Assembly: GCF_000337535.1 (NCBI RefSeq)
Contig: NZ_AOIP01000029.1
Span: 53,615-117,614, forward strand
Source of the DNA: Natrialba aegyptia DSM 13077
Lineage (GTDB): Archaea; Halobacteriota; Halobacteria; Halobacteriales; Natrialbaceae
Reading direction: 5' to 3'
Length of the DNA stretch: 64,000 nucleotides
Within the stretch, counting starts at the first letter, position 1; every line of letters starts with the position of its first letter. Made by a program: the position numbers and the translations under genes. Shown in pieces: positions 45,170-53,945 of this stretch. The notes beneath the pieces were generated by a model, which was given only the letters and a program-made list of their open reading frames with translations, ran no database searches and was not told the origin of the DNA.

Positions 45170-46003
45170 ATGGACCTCGATTTGGCCGATGACACGGCAC
45201 TGGTCACTGCCGCCAGCGATCTCGGCTTCGCGAGCGCCCGGTCACTGGTCGGGGAAGGCGCGAACGTCACCATCTGTGGCCCAGACGCGGATCGTCTTGC
45301 GGAAGCACGCGATGAACTCGACGCCACCGGGGACGGCGACATCCTCGCACTCGACGCCGACCTCACGGACCCCGACGCGATCTCGCGACTCGTGAGTCGG
45401 ACCGCCGACGAGTTCGGTTCGCTGGACCACCTCGTCACCGATGCCGGCTGGCCGCCGCGGACGACGTTTCTCGAAACGGACGAACAGGACTGGTACCGAG
45501 CCTACGACCTGCTCGTGATGAGCGTCGTCTGGACGGTCGAGGCGGCGCATACGCACCTGCTCGATGGGGCGAACGGTTCGATCACCTGTCTCACCGCACA
45601 CACCGTTCGCGAGGTCGGCGATGGACTGGTACTGTCGAACTCGGTCCGACGGGCCGTTATCGGCCTCGTGAAGACGCTCGCCCGCGAGTTCGCGCCGGAG
45701 ATCCGTGCGAACGCGGTTCTGCCGGGGCGGTTCGAAACGTCTGGTGAGGGCGTCCCCGGTGGTGCCGTCAGCGGCGGGGGTGATGCCGAGGGTGAGGTCG
45801 AGGTCGACGCCGGCACTGATACCGATACCGACACCGACACCGACATTGAGGAAGACACCACTGCACTCGACCACGACGTACCGATGGAGCGACTCGGCGA
45901 CCCGACTGAACTCGGCGACGTGGTCGCGTTCCTCGCGAGTTCGCGCGCGAGTTTCGTTACCGGGGCTGCCGTGCCGGTCGACGGGGGATTATTACGCAGC
46001 TAG
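45170..46003 (+). CDS. Divergent short-chain dehydrogenase (degenerate active site)
   Basis: The 277-aa SDR-fold protein, from MDLDLADDTALVTAASDLGF, has the fold but altered key residues. The nucleotide-binding TGxxxGxG is TAASDLGF. The catalytic YxxxK is NSVRR in GLVLSNSVRRAVIGLVKTLA, so Tyr is Asn and Lys is Arg. NAG is DAG. The C-terminal VTGAAVPVDGGLL is normal. An insert of about 35 residues contains TDTDTDTDTD, encoded by a hexamer-like repeat (about 45821-45845). It belongs to an SDR subfamily in which the classical catalytic pair is absent; the activity is unknown. Confidence 0.85.
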   Translation: MDLDLADDTALVTAASDLGFASARSLVGEGANVTICGPDADRLAEARDELDATGDGDILALDADLTDPDAISRLVSRTADEFGSLDHLVTDAGWPPRTTFLETDEQDWYRAYDLLVMSVVWTVEAAHTHLLDGANGSITCLTAHTVREVGDGLVLSNSVRRAVIGLVKTLAREFAPEIRANAVLPGRFETSGEGVPGGAVSGGGDAEGEVEVDAGTDTDTDTDTDIEEDTTALDHDVPMERLGDPTELGDVVAFLASSRASFVTGAAVPVDGGLLRS

Positions 46004-46066
46004 TAGTTGTTCGGTTGAGCGTCACGGATCGTAACGTACTCGGTCGCCCTCCGGGGATTGTGGCGT

Positions 46067-47077
46067 GTGTCAGAGTCCGTACCCGCGCCCGCTTTCGCGT
46101 CTGTGTATCGGCCGGTCCAGTTCGCAGGCTACGTCGCGCTTTTGCTGACACCCGCCGCGTTGCTCGTCAGCGCCGTCGCCGGTCTTCCTGCTCTCTCCGC
46201 GGGAAGCCTCGGCGTGCAGGTGGGGATCGTGCTCACCCTCACCGGAACCGTTACGGCCGCCGCGGAACGCGACCGCGTCATCGACGAGTTCGCTCTCGAT
46301 GCCGCCGGCTTCGACCGAACGGACGGCATCGACGTGGTCGCGGTCACCGTCGGTGCTCTCGTCACCTACGGTGCGAGCGTCGGCGCTGAACTCGGGCCGG
46401 TACTTGCGTCCGCGCTGGTCGGACTGGCTGCCGGCCTCGCCCTCCCGCGGGTCGCGGTCCCGCTCTACTGCGGTTCGTTCGTCGGCATGGCCTCGCCGGC
46501 GGTGTTTCCTGGCCCCGAGTTCGTCGCGGTCGCCGGCCTGCTCGCCGGCCTCGCGTTCGTGGCGACGGCGGAGTCTTTCGGGGGCTTCGGCGGCAAACTC
46601 GGGACGATCGCCCTCTTCGGTTGCACCACAACGGTCGCGTGTCTGGGACTCGAATACGGCGCGACGAGCGCGCCCGCGTGGGACCTCGTTCCGATCGTCG
46701 TCCCGGTCGCGGCTGTCGCCGCCGTCGCGACCGTCGTCCTGAGTCTCCACCTCGAGCTGGGAGCCGTCGTCGGCTCCGCGCTCGTGGGCACCGTCGCCGG
46801 AATCGCGTTCCCGTTCCTGTTCGCGCTCGCTGAACTCGGGACGACGCTTGCGACCGTCGCGTTCTGTGCCTCTTTCGTCGGCATGTCGAGTACGGAGCGG
46901 CTGGCGACGGCGGGTCACGTTGGGGTTGCCGGCGGGCTGTGCGGACTCGTCTATCTCGCGGTGATGCCGTCGGTCGCCGGTGCGGGCGGCAAACTCGGGA
47001 CGACTGCGTTCGTCTCCTGTATCGCCCTCGTCGGTCTCGAAGAAGTGCGTGATGCTGTGGCCGTCTCGGGCGAGTAA
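46067..47077 (+). CDS. Polytopic membrane protein with internal duplication
   Basis: The 336-aa protein is nearly all hydrophobic helices (about 10). A motif CGSFVGMAS (135-143) with GGKLGT (175-180) recurs as CASFVGMSS (267-275) with GGKLGT (307-312), the same 40-residue spacing in each half and an offset of 132 residues. ALVGLAAGLA and ALVGTVAGIA precede them. This points to an ancient tandem duplication, as in many transporters. I do not recognise the family. The start is GTG at 46067; a TTG at 46058 is in frame. It converges with ubaA. Confidence 0.75.
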   Translation: MSESVPAPAFASVYRPVQFAGYVALLLTPAALLVSAVAGLPALSAGSLGVQVGIVLTLTGTVTAAAERDRVIDEFALDAAGFDRTDGIDVVAVTVGALVTYGASVGAELGPVLASALVGLAAGLALPRVAVPLYCGSFVGMASPAVFPGPEFVAVAGLLAGLAFVATAESFGGFGGKLGTIALFGCTTTVACLGLEYGATSAPAWDLVPIVVPVAAVAAVATVVLSLHLELGAVVGSALVGTVAGIAFPFLFALAELGTTLATVAFCASFVGMSSTERLATAGHVGVAGGLCGLVYLAVMPSVAGAGGKLGTTAFVSCIALVGLEEVRDAVAVSGE

Positions 47078-47125
47078 CCGGTAAGAAATTACAACGGCGT
47101 CTGCGAGCGTTCGGCGGGCGAGCGC

Positions 47126-47962
47126 TTAGTCGGCCGAGATCGTACAGGTTCCGTCGTAGGAGACGTCTTCGACGGATTCGATCTCGGGATCGTCGCCGCA
47201 GACGGGACAGGATGGATTCGATAGCACGTCGACGGTCTCGAAGGTCATGTCCATCGCATCGTAGAGGAGGAGACGGCCTTCGAGGAGGTCTCCCTTCCCG
47301 AGCAGGTACTTGACGGCTTCGGTCGCCTGGATGCAGCCGACGGTGCCGGGGAGTACCCCGAGGACGCCGGTGGTCGCACAGTCGGGAACGGTTCCGGGTT
47401 CGGGTGCCTCGGGGAAGATACACCGGTAACACGGCGGATCGTCGTCGCCGCTGCGTTCGTTCGTGAACGTCGTTACCTGTCCCTCGAACCGGTAGATCGC
47501 ACCGTGACAGAGCGGCGTTTCGGTGAGGACGCAGTGGTCGTTAAGCAGATAGCGCGTCGCGAAGTTGTCGCTCGCGTCGAGGACGAGATCGTAGTCGGCG
47601 ACGAGTTCGGTCACGTTTGTCGCGGTCAGACGCGTTTCGTGGGTTTCGACGTCGATGTCGGGGTTGAGCGCGGCGACGTAGTCGGCGGCGCTGTCGACTT
47701 TCGGGCGGCCGACATCGTCGTCGCGGTGGACGATCTGTCGCTGGAGGTTCGACCGTTCGACGACGTCGTCGTCGACGATGCCGAGGCGGCCGACGCCTGC
47801 GGCTGCGAGGTACTGGATCGCCGGGGCACCGAGGCCGCCTGCACCGACGACGAGGATACTGCCTTCGAGGAGGCGCTGTTGGCCCTCGGGACCGATTTCG
47901 TCCATGATCACGTGTCGCGAGTAGCGATCGAGTTGGGTGGCATCCAGACGCAGGTCGCTCAT
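47126..47962 (-). CDS. ubaA: SAMP-activating E1-like enzyme UbaA
   Basis: The 278-aa ThiF/MoeB-type enzyme has the ATP-binding GAGGLG (40-45), RSNLQRQIVHRDDDVGRPKV (substrate and Arg finger region), the zinc ligands C178-x2-C181 and C252-x2-C255, and the catalytic Cys195 in PDCATTGVLGVLPG. In Haloferax UbaA adenylates small archaeal modifier proteins for ubiquitin-like conjugation, tRNA thiolation and molybdopterin synthesis. It lacks the rhodanese domain of eukaryotic homologues, as expected. Confidence 0.92.
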   Translation of the reverse strand: MSDLRLDATQLDRYSRHVIMDEIGPEGQQRLLEGSILVVGAGGLGAPAIQYLAAAGVGRLGIVDDDVVERSNLQRQIVHRDDDVGRPKVDSAADYVAALNPDIDVETHETRLTATNVTELVADYDLVLDASDNFATRYLLNDHCVLTETPLCHGAIYRFEGQVTTFTNERSGDDDPPCYRCIFPEAPEPGTVPDCATTGVLGVLPGTVGCIQATEAVKYLLGKGDLLEGRLLLYDAMDMTFETVDVLSNPSCPVCGDDPEIESVEDVSYDGTCTISAD

Positions 47963-48145
47963 GGTCGAGTGTTCGGGCGAGAGGTGGAAAAGTTCGCGGG
48001 TCGGACAGAGTGAGAGCGCGGTGTCGCTGTCTCGGTCTCGTAGTGGTGTTCGTCGGTGCGTCTCCGGAAGTGGTTCGAGCAGAGGTGTGTATGTATGTGT
48101 GGGTTATAGTCCCAAGGTATCGGCAGCGTCTTCAGCGACCCCACA

Positions 48146-48152
48146 ATTTAAG
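48146..48152 (+). promoter_or_regulatory. TATA box of a zinc-finger micro-protein gene
   Basis: ATTTAAG is centred 28 nt before the ATG at 48177, the classical leaderless spacing, and supports that start. Confidence 0.6.
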
Positions 48153-48176
48153 ACTGTGCCTGTCTTTCACACACTC

Positions 48177-48359
48177 ATGGCATCCGCACCCGATGATGCC
48201 GGTGACGTTTTTGACCAGTTCCTTACTGACCGCGGGCACGCTGTCGATGAAGTCGGCTGGGAACGCGAGTATAATAAGAAACAGTGCCCCGAGTGTAGCG
48301 GGCTGCACGACCTTTCTGCGAGTTCGTGTACAGTCTGTGGGTGGGAGCCATCGGTATAG
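48177..48359 (+). CDS. Zinc-finger micro-protein (HVO_0416-like)
   Basis: The protein has 60 aa: an N-terminal helix DDAGDVFDQFLTDRGHAVDE, then two knuckles CPECSG and CTVCGW 15 residues apart, giving one zinc site. It resembles a named haloarchaeal zinc-finger micro-protein family (HVO_0416, from memory). Such proteins often act as small regulators or RNA/protein adaptors in Haloferax. It has its own promoter. Confidence 0.8.
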   Translation: MASAPDDAGDVFDQFLTDRGHAVDEVGWEREYNKKQCPECSGLHDLSASSCTVCGWEPSV

Positions 48360-48454
48360 GGCTGGCTGACGGCGGCCGACGCCGGTAATTTCCGCCAGCC
48401 GGTGACGATACAATTATAATGGATAGCTCACCAATAGGTCACCGAAGAGGACCT

Positions 48455-48613
48455 ATGCCGGAATGCCAGAACTGTGGGTCGTTCGTGACGGATGCGTACG
48501 CCCGCGTTTTTACGCCTCGTAACGTCGATGAGCCCCGCGTCTGTCCGGAGTGTGAGGACAAGATTCGCGACGGAGCGGACGTTCGAACCGCCCGCTCATC
48601 ACGAACCACGTGA
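48455..48613 (+). CDS. Zinc-finger micro-protein (DUF7563-like)
   Basis: The 52-aa protein begins MPECQNCGSFVTDAYARVFT and has CPECED later; the CQNC and CPEC pairs can bind one zinc. The pattern (CxxCGSFVxxxYARVF, VCPxCED) fits a widespread haloarchaeal micro-protein family. It is 95 nt behind the other zinc-finger gene on the same strand. The function is unknown. Confidence 0.8.
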   Translation: MPECQNCGSFVTDAYARVFTPRNVDEPRVCPECEDKIRDGADVRTARSSRTT

Positions 48614-48968
48614 GTTGTGGCTGTCGGCACCGGTGCTGACGCGCTATGGGCGTCTCCGGGAGGCTTTGAGTGGCGGTTGACACCGATACCGACGTGATAC
48701 AGCCGCTGCCATCGCTACTGGCACAGCACCAAAGCACCATCTGCAATTGCAACTGTACTGTCAGTATCGACTGTGAGGCGGGCTGCTGTATCGATTTCCC
48801 GGCACAGCGGCAGGACAGGTCGCAGGTGTGCCGGAACTGACCGACACCGTTCCGTCTGCGTGCTGGCAATTGTCGTCCGGAGTCCGGCCGTGAGAAGCGT
48901 GTACAGGCCATCTAGCGCTCGGGGAAAACCCACGTCACTTATGGGTGTCGCGCCCCTGAACAGGGATA
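48614..48968. other. Intergenic region before the helicase
   Basis: No gene or repeat is seen in these 355 nt. Near the end, CACTTATGG (about 48936-48944) is a possible TATA for the helicase gene, 25-30 nt before its ATG. Confidence 0.5.
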
Positions 48969-50846
48969 ATGGCTACCACGGAGACGAAGGTGACCCGGTT
49001 GTTCGGTGGTCCGGGGAGCGGGAAGACGACGGCGCTTCTCGACCACGTCGAAGAGATTCTAGAGCAGGACGGTGTGACGTTTCGGGACATCCTCGTCGTT
49101 TCCTATACGCGAGCAGCAGCACAGGAGGTTCGCGAACGATTGGCCGACCGACTCGGCGAGAGTCCGCGTGCACTGCAGGGAAACGTCTGTACGATGCACG
49201 CCAAGGCCTACGATCTTCTCGATCTCTCTCGGAGCGACGTTATCGGCGAGTCGGACAAAGAGGAGTTCTGCGAGGACTACGGCCTCGAGTTCGAGGACGA
49301 GTACAGCGGTGCCGGTCGCCGAACCGCCCGGTCGACGACGATCGGAAACAAGGTTATCGCGACGAGCCAGTGGCTCCAGCGAACGCGACGGGACGTCTCC
49401 GACTGGTACGACGTGCCGTTCCAGTGGGACGACGAGGAGGTCCGACTGCCGCCGGAGATCGACCCGAACGCACAGGAGGGTAACAAGTACACGCCGACCT
49501 GGCCGAGCGACGACGATCGAATCGACGTTCCGGAAGCGATTCGCGCCTGGCGCTCGTACAAAGGTGAGCAGGGCAAGATCGGCTTTGCGGACATGCTGGA
49601 GCGGGTCCGACAGCGATCGCTGCTCCCGAGCGTCGACTACCTCGTTATCGACGAATTTCAGGACATCACCACGCTCCAGTACGACGTGTACGACGAGTGG
49701 AAATCCCACATGGAGCAGGTCCTGATTGCCGGCGACGACGACCAGGTCGTCTACTCCTGGCAGGGCGCAGACCCCGCACTCTTGCTCGAAGAATCGGTCG
49801 ACGACGACGTGATTTTGCCGAACTCCTACCGGCTGCCGTCGAACGTGCTCAACGCGGTCAACCAGGAGATTCGCCACATCGATCACCGGCAAGACAAAGA
49901 CCTCAAGCCGCGCAAGGAAGGCGGCGCAGTCGAGGCGCGACGGAACGCATCGATGCTCGACGTGGTCCGAATGGTCCGGCGCACCCTCGCCGCGGACGCC
50001 GGGACGATCATGATCCTCTTTCGGGCGCGCTACCAGATGTTCCAGTTCATCGACGAGTTCATCACCGAGGGAGTGCCGTTTACCTCGCTGACGGACCAGC
50101 GGATGTGGACCGATCGGCTCACCCAGTACGTTCGCGCCGTGGAGGCGATCGACGCGGGCGACGACGTAACGGGCCTGCAGGCGCGTCGCCTGGCGGATAT
50201 GCTTCAGGAGTCGGCTTTCGGGACCAACGAGCGCGACGAGCTGTTCGATACGATCGACGAGCGCCAGGAAGAGGCAGGGATCGACGACTTGCAGGAACTC
50301 ATGATCCCCGCTAAAGTCATCGAGGACCACGCGCCGTTCATGCCCGGCCCGTCCTCGGCCGGCGACATGGTGCGCAAGGTGACGAACTTCCAGAAGAAGA
50401 GCATCCGCTCGTACTTCGGTATCGGGGAGTACACCGGCATGGACACCGACCGCGTCCGCGTCGGCACGATCCACTCCGCGAAGGGCCGTGAGGCGGATCA
50501 CGTCATCGTCGGCACCGACCTCACCGAGAAGGTCGTCGAACAGATGGTCGCAACCGTCGACGACCCCACCGACGTTCCCGGCTGCGAGGAGTTCACCAAG
50601 ACGACCTCGCCCGTCCCCGTCCTGACGGACAACGAACGCCGCGTCTTCTACGTCGGCATGTCCCGCGCCCGCGAACGGCTCGTCATACTCGAAAACTTGG
50701 TCGACGGCGCGCCGACGCTGCCGATCGACGTGTTGCTCCACAACCGGCTCACCGAGACGCCGCTCGAGGAGCTGATCGAAACGGCCCAGCAACCGGCCGA
50801 TGCAGACGCGACGAGCGAGGACGAACTCGAAGCCGAAGCGCCGTAA
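48969..50846 (+). CDS. UvrD/Rep-family ATP-dependent DNA helicase
   Basis: The 625-aa SF1 helicase has the P-loop GGPGSGKT (13-20), motif Ia VSYTRAAAQEVRERL, Walker B VIDEFQDIT (about 227), motif III AGDDDQVVYSWQGA, motif IV NSYRLPSNVLN, motif V VGTIHSAKGREADHVIVG and motif VI RRVFYVGMSRARERLVIL. A 3'-to-5' DNA unwinding role in repair or replication restart is expected. The helicase core is complete, with an acidic C-terminus. The next gene starts 9 nt after its stop, so the two are cotranscribed. Confidence 0.93.
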   Translation: MATTETKVTRLFGGPGSGKTTALLDHVEEILEQDGVTFRDILVVSYTRAAAQEVRERLADRLGESPRALQGNVCTMHAKAYDLLDLSRSDVIGESDKEEFCEDYGLEFEDEYSGAGRRTARSTTIGNKVIATSQWLQRTRRDVSDWYDVPFQWDDEEVRLPPEIDPNAQEGNKYTPTWPSDDDRIDVPEAIRAWRSYKGEQGKIGFADMLERVRQRSLLPSVDYLVIDEFQDITTLQYDVYDEWKSHMEQVLIAGDDDQVVYSWQGADPALLLEESVDDDVILPNSYRLPSNVLNAVNQEIRHIDHRQDKDLKPRKEGGAVEARRNASMLDVVRMVRRTLAADAGTIMILFRARYQMFQFIDEFITEGVPFTSLTDQRMWTDRLTQYVRAVEAIDAGDDVTGLQARRLADMLQESAFGTNERDELFDTIDERQEEAGIDDLQELMIPAKVIEDHAPFMPGPSSAGDMVRKVTNFQKKSIRSYFGIGEYTGMDTDRVRVGTIHSAKGREADHVIVGTDLTEKVVEQMVATVDDPTDVPGCEEFTKTTSPVPVLTDNERRVFYVGMSRARERLVILENLVDGAPTLPIDVLLHNRLTETPLEELIETAQQPADADATSEDELEAEAP

Positions 50847-50855
50847 GTCCACACC

Positions 50856-52166
50856 GTGACCGTGGACGAATTCGATCCGAACGACGGGAGCGGGACACTC
50901 CTCAGCCGCGCCCTTGAGCGCCGCGAGGCCGCGGCGTTCGTCCACGTCGGACCGCTTCGCGAACCGGCGATTCGCTACTGTGTGGCGCACAGCGGAGTCG
51001 GCGTTGACGCCGGACCCGAGTTCGTCTCGGACTCGAAATCACAATCGAAACCGAGACTCCAGTCCTCGTCCGCCCCGGAACCGTCGACGCTCGTTGCAGT
51101 CGCCTTCGTTCGGCCGGCAGAGAGCGGGTCCGCTGCCGAGTCGGCCGACCGGTGGCTCGTCCGCACTCGGGCACCGACCGACGACTCGTCGCCCCACCCC
51201 GCTTCCGAACTCGCCACGACGCTGGCGGAGCGCCTCGGCTCTGCGACGGTGCTGACGCCGCCCTCGATTCCACACGATGCCGCGCTCTATCTCGAAAACG
51301 CCGGGTTCGCGCTCGCCTCGACGACGGCCCTCGAACGCGCTCGTGCGAAGAAGACACCGTCCGAACGGCGGGAAATTACGGCCGTACAGGCGGCCGCAAG
51401 CGCCGGCATCCGCCGAGCAGCAACCCTGCTCGCGGCGGCGACGGTACGCGACGGTGAACTCGTCAACGACGACAGTCCACTGACCCCCGAGCGACTTCGA
51501 ACGGCGGTCGACGAGGCCATCGTCGCAGCGGGCGCGTTCCCCGCTGGCAATACAGTCATCGCTCTCGAGCGGGGACACACGTCCACAACTGCCACGGAGG
51601 GTGAAACCGCGTTTGCCCCCGACGACCTCATCGTCATCGAGGCCGCACCCCGCGGCCCGTCCGGGTACCACGGCGGGCTCGTCCGCACGTTCGTCGTCGA
51701 CAGCGACGGGGGCCGCGAGCGCAGGGCACACGTCGGCGTCACGCAGTCGTTTCGCTCGGCGCGAGCCATGCTGACCGCGGCTACCGAACCGGTCGGTGCC
51801 GTCGAAGCCGATCTCGAGGCCGAGGTCCGCGCGTTCGGCTTCGAAGAGGCCGACGCGGTCACGACCCGCGTCTCCGGCGTCGGGCTCGAACCGACCGAGT
51901 TCCCGCGAGCCGTCGGCGACGATATCGAACCCGGCCACGTCGTCCGGCTCGAATCGGCGGTTCGCGTCGCGGACGGAGCCTGGCTTCGGGTCGCGGATCT
52001 ACTCGCGGTCGGTGAGGTATCCGAGGTGGCTGGCGGTGCCGACGAACACGGCGAATACAGCGAACACGGCGAATACAGCGAACACAGCGAATCCACCCCC
52101 ACCGACTGGCTCTCCGCACCGTCACGATCGCTCGATCCGAACGCCGTTCGAGAACCGAACTCGTAA
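50856..52166 (+). CDS. M24-fold protein, probably a pseudopeptidase
   Basis: The 436-aa protein (GTG start, 9 nt after the helicase) has the creatinase-like N-terminal domain and the pita-bread M24 fold, as in Xaa-Pro peptidases. The metal ligands are mostly replaced: the Asp of VIDFG is Glu (VIEAAP), the second Asp is Gly (YHGGLVRTF), the His region reads SGVGLE, and the last Glu is Ala (LRVADLLAV). One Glu remains (VVRLES). Catalysis is therefore doubtful. Two Cys-free low-complexity inserts and a C-terminal EHGEYSEHGEYSEHSES repeat are present. Confidence 0.8.
   Translation: MTVDEFDPNDGSGTLLSRALERREAAAFVHVGPLREPAIRYCVAHSGVGVDAGPEFVSDSKSQSKPRLQSSSAPEPSTLVAVAFVRPAESGSAAESADRWLVRTRAPTDDSSPHPASELATTLAERLGSATVLTPPSIPHDAALYLENAGFALASTTALERARAKKTPSERREITAVQAAASAGIRRAATLLAAATVRDGELVNDDSPLTPERLRTAVDEAIVAAGAFPAGNTVIALERGHTSTTATEGETAFAPDDLIVIEAAPRGPSGYHGGLVRTFVVDSDGGRERRAHVGVTQSFRSARAMLTAATEPVGAVEADLEAEVRAFGFEEADAVTTRVSGVGLEPTEFPRAVGDDIEPGHVVRLESAVRVADGAWLRVADLLAVGEVSEVAGGADEHGEYSEHGEYSEHSESTPTDWLSAPSRSLDPNAVREPNS
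52044..52091 (+). repeat. 18-bp coding tandem repeat
   Basis: GAACACGGCGAATACAGC occurs twice without a gap, followed by a partial third copy (GAACACAGCGAA), encoding EHGEYS repeats near the C-terminus of the M24-fold protein. Confidence 0.8.
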
Positions 52167-52212
52167 CCACTCGGCGGGTCGATCGATCCGGAATCGGAAA
52201 CGAACCGTCCGA

Positions 52213-52497
52213 CTAGCGCCCGTTCGCGGTATCAGTCGTCTCCGTCTCGCTCTCATCGTCTGTCGACTCCGGATCCGTAACAATCGATCCGACGACGCGG
52301 CTGGCAACGAGTTCGGGAATGTCCGACGGCATCGTTATCCATCGTTCGACGACGACGAGTCCGGCGGCCAACCCGAGCAAGATCACGCCCGTAGTCGGGT
52401 CGCCGCGGACGAGGGCGAACTCGAGTCCGGCGAGTGCGGCGGGAATCGCCAGGACGAGGACGCCCGCGAGCTTGATCGTATCGAGGATGCCGGCCAT
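52213..52497 (-). CDS. Small haloarchaeal membrane protein
   Basis: The 94-aa protein has two transmembrane helices (about 5-28 and 34-50, GVILLGLAAGLVVVERWITM), then a short amphipathic segment and an acidic tail DDESETETTDTANGR. It resembles a haloarchaeal family (DUF7533, from memory). It lies between the M24-fold gene and riboflavin synthase and is divergent from the latter. Confidence 0.7.
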   Translation of the reverse strand: MAGILDTIKLAGVLVLAIPAALAGLEFALVRGDPTTGVILLGLAAGLVVVERWITMPSDIPELVASRVVGSIVTDPESTDDESETETTDTANGR

Positions 52498-52609
52498 TGC
52501 GCCGTGCTACGGTGGGTGTCATCAAAAGGTCGACGACTGCGATCTATCACAGATGTGGGATGGATGACGGTATCGGAACGGATTTAGGAGTCGACTGGCA
52601 CCTTCGAGT

Positions 52610-53275
52610 ATGTTCACGGGAATCGTCGAAGAGACCGGGACGATCGTCGGACGGGAGCAAACTGCCGACGGCCTCCGGCTTCGGATCGCCGCCGACGAGG
52701 TCGCTACCGGCCTCGAACACGGACAGAGTATCAGCGTTAGCGGCGTCTGTCTCACGGTCGAACGCTACGAGGCGGGCGCGTGGTTCGAGGTCTTTCTCGC
52801 GACCGAGACCGTCGACCGATCCTATCTCAGTGAACTCGAGGAGGGTGACGCGGTTAATTTAGAGCGAGCGATGCTGGCAGACGGGCGATTCGACGGTCAC
52901 GTCGTGCAGGGTCACGTCGATGCGGTCGCGACGATTTCGGGGATCGAATCCGTAGCGGAAAGCGAAGCACCACGTGCTTCGGACGAACCGACCGGTGACG
53001 ACCCGGGCGGTGACTGGTTCTTCGAGTTCGAACTCCCCGACGGGTACGGTCAGTACGTCGTCGAGAAGGGGTCGATCACGCTCGACGGAATCAGCCTGAC
53101 CGTCGCCGATTTGGAGCGCGACGAGGACGGCCGTGCGCGGGTGACGGTTGCGATCATTCCGACGACCTACGAGTTCACGACGCTGTCGGAGAAGGCGGTC
53201 GGCGACCCGATACACCTGGAGGTCGATGTGCTCGCGAAGTACGTCGAGCGGTTGCTCGAGTCGCGATTCGAGTAA
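52610..53275 (+). CDS. ribE: Riboflavin synthase
   Basis: The 221-aa protein consists of two lumazine-binding repeats. The first starts MFTGIVEETGTIV and has SVSGVCLTV; the second starts HVVQGHVDAVATI and has GSITLDGISLTV. An acidic insert (about 117-137) lies in the second repeat. It dismutates two 6,7-dimethyl-8-ribityllumazine molecules into riboflavin. This is the bacterial-type homotrimeric enzyme, which many methanogens lack but haloarchaea have. Confidence 0.95.
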   Translation: MFTGIVEETGTIVGREQTADGLRLRIAADEVATGLEHGQSISVSGVCLTVERYEAGAWFEVFLATETVDRSYLSELEEGDAVNLERAMLADGRFDGHVVQGHVDAVATISGIESVAESEAPRASDEPTGDDPGGDWFFEFELPDGYGQYVVEKGSITLDGISLTVADLERDEDGRARVTVAIIPTTYEFTTLSEKAVGDPIHLEVDVLAKYVERLLESRFE

Positions 53276-53335
53276 CGTTGCTGGCGTGTGGTGATGCGGT
53301 GGTGAGTGCGGTCGCATCGGGACCGGTCTGTTCTC

Positions 53336-53887
53336 TCAGACGGTTCGGAGGTCGTCAGTCGCCCGAGAGCGGATGGCGGCCGCCGCGACCTCGTCGGCCC
53401 GCCTGACGAGTTCGGCTTCGATCGTCGCCGGTTCGACCGCGGTTCGACTCGTGTGCGAGAGGACGATGTGGGCGAGTTCGATCGGCAAGTCCGCCCGAGC
53501 GACGACGTGGACGCCGTAGTAGGGGTGTCCGAGGAGGCCGTAGACGGCCGTCTCGTCCATGCCGTTGAACTCGGCGAGTTTGCTCACGTCGTGGACGAGT
53601 GCGCCTGCGATGACCGTATCCAGCGAGAGGGGAAGCGCTCGCCGCTCCAGGAGGGTCTCTGCGAACGCGACGGCGCAGGCGGTCACGTCTCGTACGTGGT
53701 CGACCAGGAACTCGTTCCGGAGACCCAGTTCGCGCTGTGTCGGTGGCAGCCAGGGGATTGTGGTGAGGTCGTCGATCTCGTTTTCCGCGATAGCTGTCGT
53801 CCAGGCATCGACGACCCGGGCCCGCAGGTCGTCGTCTTCGATAGTATCGAGTTCGGGGAATGCCGTCCGGACCGTGTCTTCGCTCAT
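53336..53887 (-). CDS. HD-domain phosphohydrolase
   Basis: The 183-aa protein has the HD metal pattern: H64 in VDHVRDV, H99-D100 in GALVHDVSKL, H121 in GHPYYG and H145 in VLSHTSR. The arrangement resembles HDIG-type phosphohydrolases or nucleases acting on nucleotides. The substrate is unknown. It is 58 nt downstream of the PrsW-type gene on the same strand. Confidence 0.87.
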   Translation of the reverse strand: MSEDTVRTAFPELDTIEDDDLRARVVDAWTTAIAENEIDDLTTIPWLPPTQRELGLRNEFLVDHVRDVTACAVAFAETLLERRALPLSLDTVIAGALVHDVSKLAEFNGMDETAVYGLLGHPYYGVHVVARADLPIELAHIVLSHTSRTAVEPATIEAELVRRADEVAAAAIRSRATDDLRTV

Positions 53888-53945
53888 GCGCGAGTCATCG
53901 GGCCGCGGTGTAAAAGCACGGTTGTTGCGTCGAGGGGCGGCGGGA

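Noticed and set aside
49059..50990. 643-codon minus-strand frame opposite the helicase
   Set aside because: The helicase motifs on the plus strand are complete; the antisense frame has no recognisable domain.
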